This document shows positions 1 through 7,406 of a stretch of 64,000 bases of DNA, piece by piece (positions within the stretch are counted from its first letter, which is position 1; the number at the start of each line of letters is the position of its first letter). Source of the stretch: Hominiventricola filiformis (GTDB taxonomy: Bacteria; Bacillota; Clostridia; Lachnospirales; Lachnospiraceae). The notes under the pieces were generated by a model. The model was not told the DNA's origin, searched no databases, and saw nothing but the letters and a program-made list of their open reading frames with translations. The stretch covers positions 1 to 64,000 of the forward strand of contig NZ_JAJEPS010000010.1 in the NCBI RefSeq assembly GCF_020686965.1, in the 5' to 3' direction. A program made the translations under genes and the position numbers.

Positions 1-51
1 CAGGTCTATGGAGAACTGAGTATTATGTACGAAGGACGCTTACCTGAATAA
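1..51 (+). CDS. 3' end of an unidentified plus-strand gene
   Basis: The first frame is open from base 1 and stops with TAA at 49-51, giving a 16-residue tail that ends YEGRLPE. A hairpin and a terminator-like stem follow at 73-165, which fits the end of a transcription unit. The tail is too short to assign a family. It could also be chance reading through non-coding DNA. Confidence 0.35.
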   Translation, partial: QVYGELSIMYEGRLPE

Positions 52-72
52 TCAAAAGACAGCTTAAAAAGA

Positions 73-90
73 CAGGCGGGAAACCGCCTG
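73..90. other. perfect 7-bp hairpin
   Basis: CAGGCGG (73-79) and CCGCCTG (84-90) are separated by a GAAA tetraloop. No T-run follows on either strand, so this is more likely an mRNA 3' structure of the partial gene than a full intrinsic terminator. Confidence 0.4.
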
Positions 91-128
91 ACCTTGACAT
101 GCCTGTAAGCAACTGTTATATATAAAAC

Positions 129-166
129 AAGGGCGATAAGCCTAATCCGTAAGCTTATTGCCCTTA
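129..166. terminator. 13-bp inverted repeat, terminator-like
   Basis: AAGGGCGATAAGC (129-141) pairs with GCTTATTGCCCTT (153-165) with one G-T pair, across an 11-nt loop. The flanks are A/T-rich but carry no strong U-tract. It probably ends the plus-strand unit that finishes at 51. From 170 to 360 I see no supported gene. Confidence 0.45.
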
Positions 167-363
167 ATTATCATAGAAGAATTCATATTATTTTCCTATC
201 CCATAATCCACAAAACTGTTTGTTATCATTATATCCTATTAAATTAGGGATTACAACAATCCTGTGGGTTCTTTCGGGCTACCTCTCCATCAATTCTCTG
301 CTGTCTGTATCAGAATCTTTTCCGTTGAGCTGAATCCATTTTATTTAAAATAAGTAAAATCCC

Positions 364-392
364 TTGTATCTTGCTGTCAGATATGCTATATT
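364..392 (+). promoter_or_regulatory. promoter of the candidate antitoxin RNA
   Basis: TTGTAT (364-369) and TATATT (387-392) are 17 nt apart, giving a predicted start near 399. It drives a short transcript convergent with the toxin gene. Confidence 0.55.
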
Positions 393-398
393 GAAAAC

Positions 399-502
399 AT
401 AAAAGAGGAAAAACAACCGCCCACAAGGGGTTGGCCTCGATTAGTTAAAGAATTTTAAGAAATTCCACCCCGCACTCAGCCAAAGTTTTGGGGTGGTTTT
501 TC
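399..502 (+). ncRNA. candidate type I antitoxin RNA
   Basis: This is a predicted RNA of about 104 nt between a sigma-A-like promoter and an intrinsic terminator. The terminator stem is CCACCCC (465-471) with GGGGTGG (490-496), followed by a T-run at 497-501. It contains no ORF with a ribosome site. It runs head-on into a tiny hydrophobic toxin gene (516-602, minus), the arrangement known for TxpA/RatA-type and Fst-type loci. Its CCACCCC could pair with the toxin ribosome site GGGGGTGG (608-615), and the two transcripts would overlap at their 3' ends. The antitoxin role is inferred from arrangement; no expression data are available here. Confidence 0.6.
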
Positions 503-515
503 TATGCCATAAACA

Positions 516-602
516 CTATCTGATAAACGTGAAAACGAATGTCAGTAATGCCAAAATGAACATTCCAAAGGCCATGAGATCCTTAAAATCAAAATGTTTC
601 AT
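516..602 (-). CDS. putative holin-like toxin, 28 residues (type I TA)
   Basis: A 28-codon ORF reads MKHFDFKDLMAFGMFILALL and then a hydrophobic tail ending FTFIR. The shape matches the small putative holin-like toxins of Firmicutes: a short charged N-terminus, one membrane helix (about residues 9-26) and a basic last residue. Such peptides act on the cell membrane. The start ATG (600-602) has a very strong GGGGGTGG ribosome site seven bases upstream. A promoter lies at 671-699, and a structured leader of about 60 nt separates it from the start. A convergent short RNA is the likely antitoxin. The ORF is so short that ordinary gene finders would miss it. Family assignment is by recognition of sequence and layout. 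Confidence 0.72.
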   Translation of the reverse strand: MKHFDFKDLMAFGMFILALLTFVFTFIR

Positions 603-670
603 CAGCACCACCCCCATCCTATGTAGAATAGAGGTCAGCCACCCTGTAACACGGTTGTTTTCCTGTCTTC

Positions 671-699
671 AGCATAACATATCTTTTTCTGTTTCACAA
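671..699 (-). promoter_or_regulatory. promoter of the toxin mRNA
   Basis: On the minus strand TTGTGA (699-694) and TATGCT (676-671) are 17 nt apart, with a TG extension before the -10. Transcription would start near 664 and read into the toxin gene. Confidence 0.55.
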
Positions 700-907
700 T
701 AACAACATTCTGTTTTGCATACATTTTAACGTGCTGCATGCTTTATTTGTTGCACCCATATTCCACTGTTCATCTTGCCATATTTTTGAGATAATTACTC
801 TTTAAAAACGACACCTATCGCTTCTATTACCACCCTGGCTTTTGTCTCCTTTACCAGATTCAGTAATTATATATTACTACCTTTTTTGAACTCATACAAG
901 CTGCCAG

Positions 908-940
908 AAAGGCCGTGCACATTCCCGTGCGCGGCCTTTT
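908..940. terminator. terminator stem after the surface-protein remnant
   Basis: AAAGGCCGTGCAC (908-920) pairs with GTGCGCGGCCTTT (927-939) with one mismatch. It lies just past the stop of the minus-strand gene at 952. The U-tract is weak on both strands. Bases 720-900 hold nothing I can support. Confidence 0.5.
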
Positions 941-951
941 CCAACCCTGTT

Positions 952-1704
952 TTATCTCATATTTTCTTTTCTTCTTCTGTAAATCACAGCTCCTGCTGCC
1001 ATGGCACTTACCAGTGCAAGCATTGCCCAGAATATCAGTGCATTGCTGTCATTGGTCTGTGCGCTTGTTACCGTCGCTGCATCAGAAGATGCTGCTGTAA
1101 CAGCAACTACTGTGGATTCAGAAATCGAAGAAGAACTTCCGGAATGTTTATGTTTCTTCTTGGAAGTATTCTTCTGATCTATTGTTGTGTTCTGAGAATT
1201 CTGATCGTTCTTGTTCTGATCTCCTGAGGTAATCTGTAAGTTCTGATTATCCTTATTCTGGTCATCTTTATTCTGATCATTCGGATTCTCTGCAGACTTA
1301 TCAATCTTTGCCCATGACAGAGCGATCGGAAAGAGACTGTTAAGCGTCATCTCAATACCGTCATCAGTCAGAGTCAGGGACGGGATCTCCACGTCTCCTG
1401 CGCGGTACTGTTTTCCATCACTTCCGGTACGGCTCATGGTCAGCATATTCATTGCCAGGAATGCATAATCACTTGCATTGGTATCTTCCGGATAGAGAAT
1501 AGTGACTGTTACGCCAGCTGCCGGGAAATTCTCATCTGTTACTCTGTCCCATACACCATTTGCAGCTTTATTAAGAAGTAGGACATCATAAACTGCCATA
1601 TTCTGCTTCTCCGGTGTCTTACCGTTCAGCTGTTTCTCACCTAAAAGTGATTTCATATGGTTAACAATCTTCTCCTGTGTATTCAGGTTCGGATTTTCAG
1701 CCAT
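952..1704 (-). CDS. truncated cell-surface protein, C-terminal part
   Basis: The 250-residue product begins abruptly inside a globular domain and has no signal peptide. After about residue 137 comes an Asn/Gln/Asp/Lys-rich stretch (repeated DQNK-type units), then a Ser-rich linker, a membrane helix at about 223-241 and the basic tail YRRRKENMR. This is the stalk and anchor layout of a wall-attached Firmicutes protein, here without an LPXTG motif. The ATG at 1704 has no convincing ribosome site, and repeat copy A begins about 15 bases upstream. I infer that the 5' part was lost when the repeat junction formed, so this is probably a remnant. The original ligand or role cannot be told. Confidence 0.6.
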   Translation of the reverse strand: MAENPNLNTQEKIVNHMKSLLGEKQLNGKTPEKQNMAVYDVLLLNKAANGVWDRVTDENFPAAGVTVTILYPEDTNASDYAFLAMNMLTMSRTGSDGKQYRAGDVEIPSLTLTDDGIEMTLNSLFPIALSWAKIDKSAENPNDQNKDDQNKDNQNLQITSGDQNKNDQNSQNTTIDQKNTSKKKHKHSGSSSSISESTVVAVTAASSDAATVTSAQTNDSNALIFWAMLALVSAMAAGAVIYRRRKENMR

Positions 1705-1719
1705 CGCTCACGTTTAACC

Positions 1720-2150
1720 GCCTGGGCAGATAGGTTTGTCTTTGCCAGCTCTGCCCAGTGGCTGGCTTTCTGATACTGTTTTTAAGCTTTTTAGGCTGTT
1801 TTTCTGTGGATTTTCCCGGGACGACGGGCAGATAGCCACAGAAGTTCCCCTGGCACCCAACTTGCTTATTCTTTGTGGGTGCCAGAGCCGTTGCTGGCTC
1901 TATCTGGCCAAAACGTCTGCTCAGGACAGGATATTCACTGGATTTTGCAGTGCGTCCGGGCAGAGCAACCTCTAACATCTCTATCTGCCCAACCGCCCGG
2001 ACGCGTCGAGCTCCAAATGGCAAACACAATCCCCGGCATCTTCATCTGCCCAGCCACCCGGACGCACCGCTCTCCAAATGACAAACACAATCCCCGACAG
2101 CTCTATCTGCCCAGCCACCCCGACGCACCGCTCTCCAAATGACAAGCACA
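1720..2150 (+). repeat. interspersed repeat, copy A
   Basis: The copy starts at GGGCAGATAG (1724-1733). It contains the family core of GGGCAGATAGCC followed by a GGCACCCA...TGGGTGCC hairpin with a TTGCTT-containing loop. It ends in tandem units of about 61 bp that each begin ATCTGCCCA. Its first ~170 bp are almost identical to copy B (10287-10566), in the same orientation. Together the two bracket the Wadjet operon. Short minus-strand ORFs run through it but lack ribosome sites and are interrupted in other copies, so I treat the copy as non-coding. Confidence 0.85.
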
Positions 2151-2182
2151 ATCTATTCTGACATCAGCCCCACATAATAACA

Positions 2183-2214
2183 CCCGGAGCAGACATTTCA
2201 GGATCTGCTCCGGG
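2183..2214 (-). terminator. terminator of the jet operon
   Basis: CCCGGAGCAGA (2183-2193) and TCTGCTCCGGG (2204-2214) form an 11-bp stem just past the jetC stop codon. On the minus strand it is followed by a T-rich tail (TGTTATTATG). Confidence 0.75.
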
Positions 2215-2228
2215 CATATATCATTTCG

Positions 2229-5200
2229 TTATTCTTCCATAAAGTCAAACAGGCTGACCTGTTCCATCTTAAAATCCGACAGCACCAGTCGTTTCACTTC
2301 CTCACCTTTCATATGGGTTGCTTCCACTCTCTGCACGCCGTTGCGGATGCTGGATTCGAGGAGTTTCACCACATAGATGTTATCGAAGCGGTTATAGATG
2401 GAATCTCCGCCGAGGCCGGAGAGGCAGATAAGCTGCGTATTGGTCTTCTTTGCCATCTCCATAAGTGGTTTCAGCAGATGCTCTGCGTTGGTCTGAGCAA
2501 ACGGGTTGTCCATGATCAGCACTTTTCCTTCTTCTCCTGAGCTGAAGAGATCGGTCTCATCTCTTCGCATATAGCTTAAGAGACAAGTCAGGATGACAAA
2601 TGCAGACAGAAAACCTTCACCGCCGGAGTTGGCGGAGACTTCTGACCAGGAGATAGGAACCTCCCGCTCTGCTTCGATCTTATAGAGCTTGATCTTCACA
2701 TTCTGAATACCCACGATATCGTCATAGAGTTTTCTTGTAGTGATCATTCTTCCCAGAAATTCAGTCAGGTTTCCATTTTTCTCAATCGTCTCTATTCCCA
2801 TCTTTACCACATGTTCAAAATAGTCATGCAGTTTCAGTCTGAAATGTTCTTTCTCGGTTTCCCAGTCGGGAACCTGAATACGAAGCATTTTGAGATTTCT
2901 TCCGCGCACCGTAATCGTTGAATTCCGGTCAATCATGCCGATATTGGCATTGATCTGCTCCACATATTCCAGAAACGTCATTTCCAGATTCTTCTGTTCA
3001 TCGTCAATATGTGCCAGATCAATCTTCAGTTTTTCCAGCTGGTTCTCATACGCCATCCGGTTCATCTCGAATTGCTGCTTAAGATTCTGCGGATTTCCTG
3101 TCTGGGAGAGCAGGCTGTCAAATGTCTTTTTGAAATAGTCATCCGCATACTCTTTTCTGGATGCCATATCACGAATCAATTCTGACAGATTCATTCTGCA
3201 GTTTTCCAGTGATTTGGAAATCCCGGTTATCTTTTTACGGATTTCTTTCTGGTATTCTTTGATCGTGTCTATTTCTTCCGTCCTAATATCCGGAATATGC
3301 TCTCCGATGGCCGTAAGTTCTTCTTCATTTTCCAACGGCAATGATTCATCCGCATATTCTTCCACGCCTACTGCCTGTATGGACAGTTTTTCATTCCGCT
3401 TCTTCAGCTCATTCTGTTCTTTTTCCAGCACTTTAAAATCATGTTTTCTGAGATTCAGGCGTTTTTCAAACTCGGTATCTGTAATTGTCTTCCGTTCCGC
3501 CGGCTCTTCAAAACCAGTCTGTTTTTTCAGATCTTCCATGCAGAACCGAATACTGGTCTCGCAGGATTCAATCTTACGTTCCAGTGTCACATGAGCTTCA
3601 CTGGCACGGTTCCACTCTTTTTCTGCCTGCTTTCTCTGGCGTGTCCAGTTGTCATACTGTTCTTCAGAGAAAATCAGATTTTCATATGCAGATGCAGGAA
3701 TTCTTCCATCTTCATTTTTTCGATCCAAATCTTCCTTTTTCTTATGAATCGTATCCTGAAGCCATTCCTGGTCACCCTGAAATTCTTTAATGCTTTTCGA
3801 AATTTCTTCTGTCAGTGCACGGTATCTGGCTTCCAGTCTTGCAGGATCTGTGATTTCTTCTTGTTTCAGCACATCTGTTTCTGCATAATTTGCAAATTTC
3901 TCTACTTTTTTCTGGAAACTCGTTACCTGCTCCTGACAATCCCTGATCTGCATCTGAAGCCCGGCTTTCTGCTCTCGCAGTTCTTCGATAGAAGCCATCA
4001 GTGTATTCTGACGTCCGGTGAGCTGTTCCTGATCCTGCTCAAGTCTTAAGAGACTTGCCCGGTCTGTCTCGTACTGCTCATATTTTTCACAAAGCATTTC
4101 AAAGCGGCGTTCTCTTGTCTCCATCTGCAGAATGGTCTTCTTTAAAGTTTCCAGCAGTTTTTCAATCTGTTTCTTTTCTTCTTCATGATCTTTTCGTTCC
4201 TGTCGAATTTCAGATATCCGTTTCTCCAGCTTTAGTCTTTGTTCTTTCTGAGTCTCCAGTTCGTTTTCCGTCTTCTGATACAGTTCTGTACTGAATGTCT
4301 GCTGCTCCGTTACGCTCCTGTAGTCCCGGTAAGTTCTAAGATCAGCCTCTTTCTCTTCTACGAATTTTCGCAAAAGATCCATACTCTGACGAATTTCTTT
4401 TAAAATCTCTTCCAGTTCATCCGGATCGAGCAGGTGAGTATTGAACATCACATAAAAATGGACATTTCCAAATGTGGCAATCTTTTCATTTCCTGTCGTT
4501 TCCGCGGATTCCAGTTCCTCTTTGATCATAATAGGGATTGGAAAGCTGGTGTACAGTTCTTCTTCATTCTTACGAAATCGCTCAAATACATCCCTTTCCA
4601 TAAGGACTGCATAAGGCAGAAATGGGTTTTTCTTCACCAGCTCCGTATTTTCCTGTACCGTTCTCTCATTTCTGGCAAGCCACTCCATACCATAGACAAG
4701 GTCAATTCCGTTCTGCTCCATATACGCGCGGATATTTGCCGGAAGTTCGGAAGTTTTTCCCTCTTTCAGCTGCCGGAAATGTTTGTCCTGCTCCGCTATT
4801 TTCTGAAGAAGACCGTTTCTGGCTGTATCCAGTTCCCTGATTTTACCATCCAGATGATCCAGAATCTGCACCTTTTGATCGATCTTTGACTCCTCCATGC
4901 CAACATATTTCATAATTTTTAGACGAACATTTTTCTGCTGTTCCAGATCTGTCAGTTTCTGCTGTGTCTGCTGAATCTGGTATGTTCTGTCATGGATTTT
5001 CAGGTCCGTGTCCGATGATTCCTGGGCAAGTTTATTTAAAATCTGCTCCAGATCATTCTTCTTACCGGAGGATCTGGCCAGCTGATTTTTTTGATTCAAA
5101 AGCTCTGCTGCCATCTCTTTTTTACGGATCTCCAAAAATCCTTCTTCATAAAATCCCAGTATATTTCTGTGGATACCGGCATCGAACTCTCTGTTAAACG

Positions 5201-6665
5201 CCTCCTCCGTCTCGTCATAATGTTTGATCTGACTTTTAAGACCGCCGATTTTTCCGCTCAGCGAGAAAAGCTGCTGCTCATTTTTCTTCTGCTCATCGAC
5301 TGCGTTCTGTTCTTTTTCTGAAGCATTTCGATAAGCTTCCTCCTCTGCCGCTCTTTTGACATTCCAACGCTCTGTTTCCTGCGTATACCATTGATGCAGC
5401 TGATGACCGATGGTCTCGATCTCTTCTCTGGAATCTTCCGTTTTCTGCAGAAGCGCCTGAATCTTCTCATCCACCTCTGCTTTTCTCATCTCAAACTTTC
5501 GAAGTTCCTGATACAGCCGGTTCAGCTCACAGGTCAGCAGCTTTCTCTGCAGGCTGTCTTTCACCCCTGCTAGGCGGATCACTTCCTGTTCCTGATCTAC
5601 CCGCTCTGCTACCAGCCCTGCTTTCTGATCCTCATAATCATAGATCTTGCAGGAAAGCTGCTCATAGACAATCCGTTCCTGTTCTTTTCTGATCTGCTCC
5701 AGCTTTTCCTGCACAGCTGCGATTTTTTCATCCAGCCCCACAGTCTCTGCCTGCAATGCCTTCACATAAAGAATCATCTCTGTTCTCAGATTGACAGCCG
5801 TCTGATCTGTCTGCATATAATCCTCTATTTCCTGCTGCAATGGTTTTGTATCTTCAAAATACCGCTCAATCATTCCTTTTCGCTGAATTTTTGTCTGATT
5901 GCTCCGGTACTGCTCCACAAACTGAAAAGAGAGCTTTCTAAATTCGTCAATCTTATTTTTTTCCTGATTCAACTTTTCCTCAATGGGACGCAAAAACCAG
6001 TTCTCCACCAGGTCTTTTTCATCTTTGGCATTCTGAAACAGTTCGGAAAGGCCGGACTCTTTCTGATTCACCTTCCGGATAATACTCTCCCATTCTTTGT
6101 TGTTAATCTGATACTGCCGGAGCGTGGCGAAATACTGGCGTCTTCCGTACTGGCTCGTCATATCATACAGACGGAAATCTCCTGTTTCTTTTTTACAGAG
6201 ATCCTCCATGAGCGTTTTGCACTCGCTGAAACCTTTCAGAATCTTCCTGTTTCCATCCTGCCGGACCACCGGGATATTATCAAGATCATATTTGCAGGCA
6301 TGGGAATAACTGCCGGTAAAGGTATACATTTCCAGCGCTTCCGCATCATTATCTTCTTTCTGATTTTTCCGTACCATCATGCCGGCCAGAAACCGGTCTC
6401 TACCATTGTCAAGCTGCCATTCCGTCATAAGAAATGTCGGTCGGTTTGTTGTAAAATAGCTTTTAAACGGCCTGTCTCCGAAATCACGGAAAGTACGGTT
6501 GACAAAAAGACTCACAATCATCTGCACCAGCACACTTTTTCCACCGCCGTTTCGCAGAGAAATGAGCGTATTTTGTCCTCCGAGATCGAACGTTTCGTCA
6601 TCAATTTTGATCGTATTATTGTTGTAATTCAGATTTAAAATACGAATTCTCGATATCTTACTCAT
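2229..6665 (-). CDS. jetC: Wadjet defence system SMC-like ATPase JetC
   Basis: This 1478-residue protein has the SMC layout. The ATP-binding head half carries a Walker A motif (NGGGKS, residues 39-44). Long coiled coils flank a central globular hinge-like part, and the signature SGGEG lies near 1347-1351. The Walker B is LIMD, ending at D1386. JetC is the motor of Wadjet/MksBEF-like condensins, which extrude plasmid DNA so that JetD can cut it. I place the start at the ATG at 6665, which overlaps the jetB stop (ATGAGTAA), rather than the longer frame upstream. The residue after the Walker B aspartate is Asn, not the usual catalytic Glu. The C-terminus ends MEQVSLFDFMEE, which resembles a sliding-clamp binding motif. 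The gene is last in the operon. Confidence 0.93.
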   Translation of the reverse strand: MSKISRIRILNLNYNNNTIKIDDETFDLGGQNTLISLRNGGGKSVLVQMIVSLFVNRTFRDFGDRPFKSYFTTNRPTFLMTEWQLDNGRDRFLAGMMVRKNQKEDNDAEALEMYTFTGSYSHACKYDLDNIPVVRQDGNRKILKGFSECKTLMEDLCKKETGDFRLYDMTSQYGRRQYFATLRQYQINNKEWESIIRKVNQKESGLSELFQNAKDEKDLVENWFLRPIEEKLNQEKNKIDEFRKLSFQFVEQYRSNQTKIQRKGMIERYFEDTKPLQQEIEDYMQTDQTAVNLRTEMILYVKALQAETVGLDEKIAAVQEKLEQIRKEQERIVYEQLSCKIYDYEDQKAGLVAERVDQEQEVIRLAGVKDSLQRKLLTCELNRLYQELRKFEMRKAEVDEKIQALLQKTEDSREEIETIGHQLHQWYTQETERWNVKRAAEEEAYRNASEKEQNAVDEQKKNEQQLFSLSGKIGGLKSQIKHYDETEEAFNREFDAGIHRNILGFYEEGFLEIRKKEMAAELLNQKNQLARSSGKKNDLEQILNKLAQESSDTDLKIHDRTYQIQQTQQKLTDLEQQKNVRLKIMKYVGMEESKIDQKVQILDHLDGKIRELDTARNGLLQKIAEQDKHFRQLKEGKTSELPANIRAYMEQNGIDLVYGMEWLARNERTVQENTELVKKNPFLPYAVLMERDVFERFRKNEEELYTSFPIPIMIKEELESAETTGNEKIATFGNVHFYVMFNTHLLDPDELEEILKEIRQSMDLLRKFVEEKEADLRTYRDYRSVTEQQTFSTELYQKTENELETQKEQRLKLEKRISEIRQERKDHEEEKKQIEKLLETLKKTILQMETRERRFEMLCEKYEQYETDRASLLRLEQDQEQLTGRQNTLMASIEELREQKAGLQMQIRDCQEQVTSFQKKVEKFANYAETDVLKQEEITDPARLEARYRALTEEISKSIKEFQGDQEWLQDTIHKKKEDLDRKNEDGRIPASAYENLIFSEEQYDNWTRQRKQAEKEWNRASEAHVTLERKIESCETSIRFCMEDLKKQTGFEEPAERKTITDTEFEKRLNLRKHDFKVLEKEQNELKKRNEKLSIQAVGVEEYADESLPLENEEELTAIGEHIPDIRTEEIDTIKEYQKEIRKKITGISKSLENCRMNLSELIRDMASRKEYADDYFKKTFDSLLSQTGNPQNLKQQFEMNRMAYENQLEKLKIDLAHIDDEQKNLEMTFLEYVEQINANIGMIDRNSTITVRGRNLKMLRIQVPDWETEKEHFRLKLHDYFEHVVKMGIETIEKNGNLTEFLGRMITTRKLYDDIVGIQNVKIKLYKIEAEREVPISWSEVSANSGGEGFLSAFVILTCLLSYMRRDETDLFSSGEEGKVLIMDNPFAQTNAEHLLKPLMEMAKKTNTQLICLSGLGGDSIYNRFDNIYVVKLLESSIRNGVQRVEATHMKGEEVKRLVLSDFKMEQVSLFDFMEE

Positions 6666-7404
6666 GTGCTGCTCCCAGTGCCTCCATGATTCTTGCGTAA
6701 TTTTCTTTATTGAGGATCTTGTATTCCATAATATTGTCAAGCTTCGCAGTCGTCTTGATCATCTCATCCTCCGGGATAAAAATAATCAATCCCTGCCGGT
6801 CCAGAAAATTACAGATAATACTCACATAGCCTTCCTTCGTGTATTTCGACCGGCTTCCTGCCTCCACACTTCGGAGCGACTCATATGCCTCGCTCATGCT
6901 CTTATAATCCAGAACATTTTCATACATTTCTGTATAGAGGTTGGTGTCGTCCTGCTCACGTTCCTGCTCAAATGAAAGTCCCGTTTTTAGCCGCTCAGAC
7001 ACGATATTCTGCTGCTCTCCCAGCTTCAGAAATTCTCTCGACTTTGCCGTACTTCCCTGTCCGTCATAAAATTCCACCAGCAGGGTCAGGATCACAAACT
7101 GTGCCAGATAATAATCCCTGTCAGTGGCATTGGATTTGCAAAGTTCTTTCTTCAGATCCGCTTTGGTAAATCCCAGATATTTATTGTCAATATCCGGCAT
7201 CAGATAGATCGTCGTACCATACCGTTCAATTTTGCAATCCGCAATCTCCGCCTGATTTTTCACCAGATTCATGACTTCCTCATGTTCCACATAAGCACGG
7301 TACAGGTCATTTACTCCTGTATCCAGATCGCTCAATGCCCCATGACACAGCAGGTAATAAAATATTTTCTGACTGTACGCAATTATCTCTGCTTCGTATG
7401 CCAT
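6658..7404 (-). CDS. jetB: Wadjet defence system protein JetB (kleisin partner)
   Basis: The 248-residue protein is encoded between jetA and jetC. By position and size it is JetB, the small subunit that, with the kleisin JetA, bridges the SMC heads (MukE/MksE role). It is mostly helical and has winged-helix-like character. I choose the ATG at 7404, two bases past the jetA stop and preceded by AGGAG. The longer frame from 7443 lies within jetA and has no ribosome site of its own. The assignment rests on operon context more than on motifs. Confidence 0.85.
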   Translation of the reverse strand: MAYEAEIIAYSQKIFYYLLCHGALSDLDTGVNDLYRAYVEHEEVMNLVKNQAEIADCKIERYGTTIYLMPDIDNKYLGFTKADLKKELCKSNATDRDYYLAQFVILTLLVEFYDGQGSTAKSREFLKLGEQQNIVSERLKTGLSFEQEREQDDTNLYTEMYENVLDYKSMSEAYESLRSVEAGSRSKYTKEGYVSIICNFLDRQGLIIFIPEDEMIKTTAKLDNIMEYKILNKENYARIMEALGAAHE

Positions 7405-7406
7405 CC

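Noticed and set aside
250..345. Minus-strand peptide KWIQLNGKDSDTDSRE as a gene remnant
   Set aside because: Protein-like composition, but there is no start, ribosome site or recognisable family.
1697..2029. 110-residue minus-strand ORF in repeat copy A, similar to a 93-residue ORF in copy B (10194-10475)
   Set aside because: The proteins look alike only because the DNA copies are nearly identical. There is no ribosome site, and the frame is not kept in copies C-E.
1975..2150. Tandem units as a CRISPR array
   Set aside because: Units are ~61-63 bp with no short constant repeat plus variable spacer pattern, and no cas genes are near.
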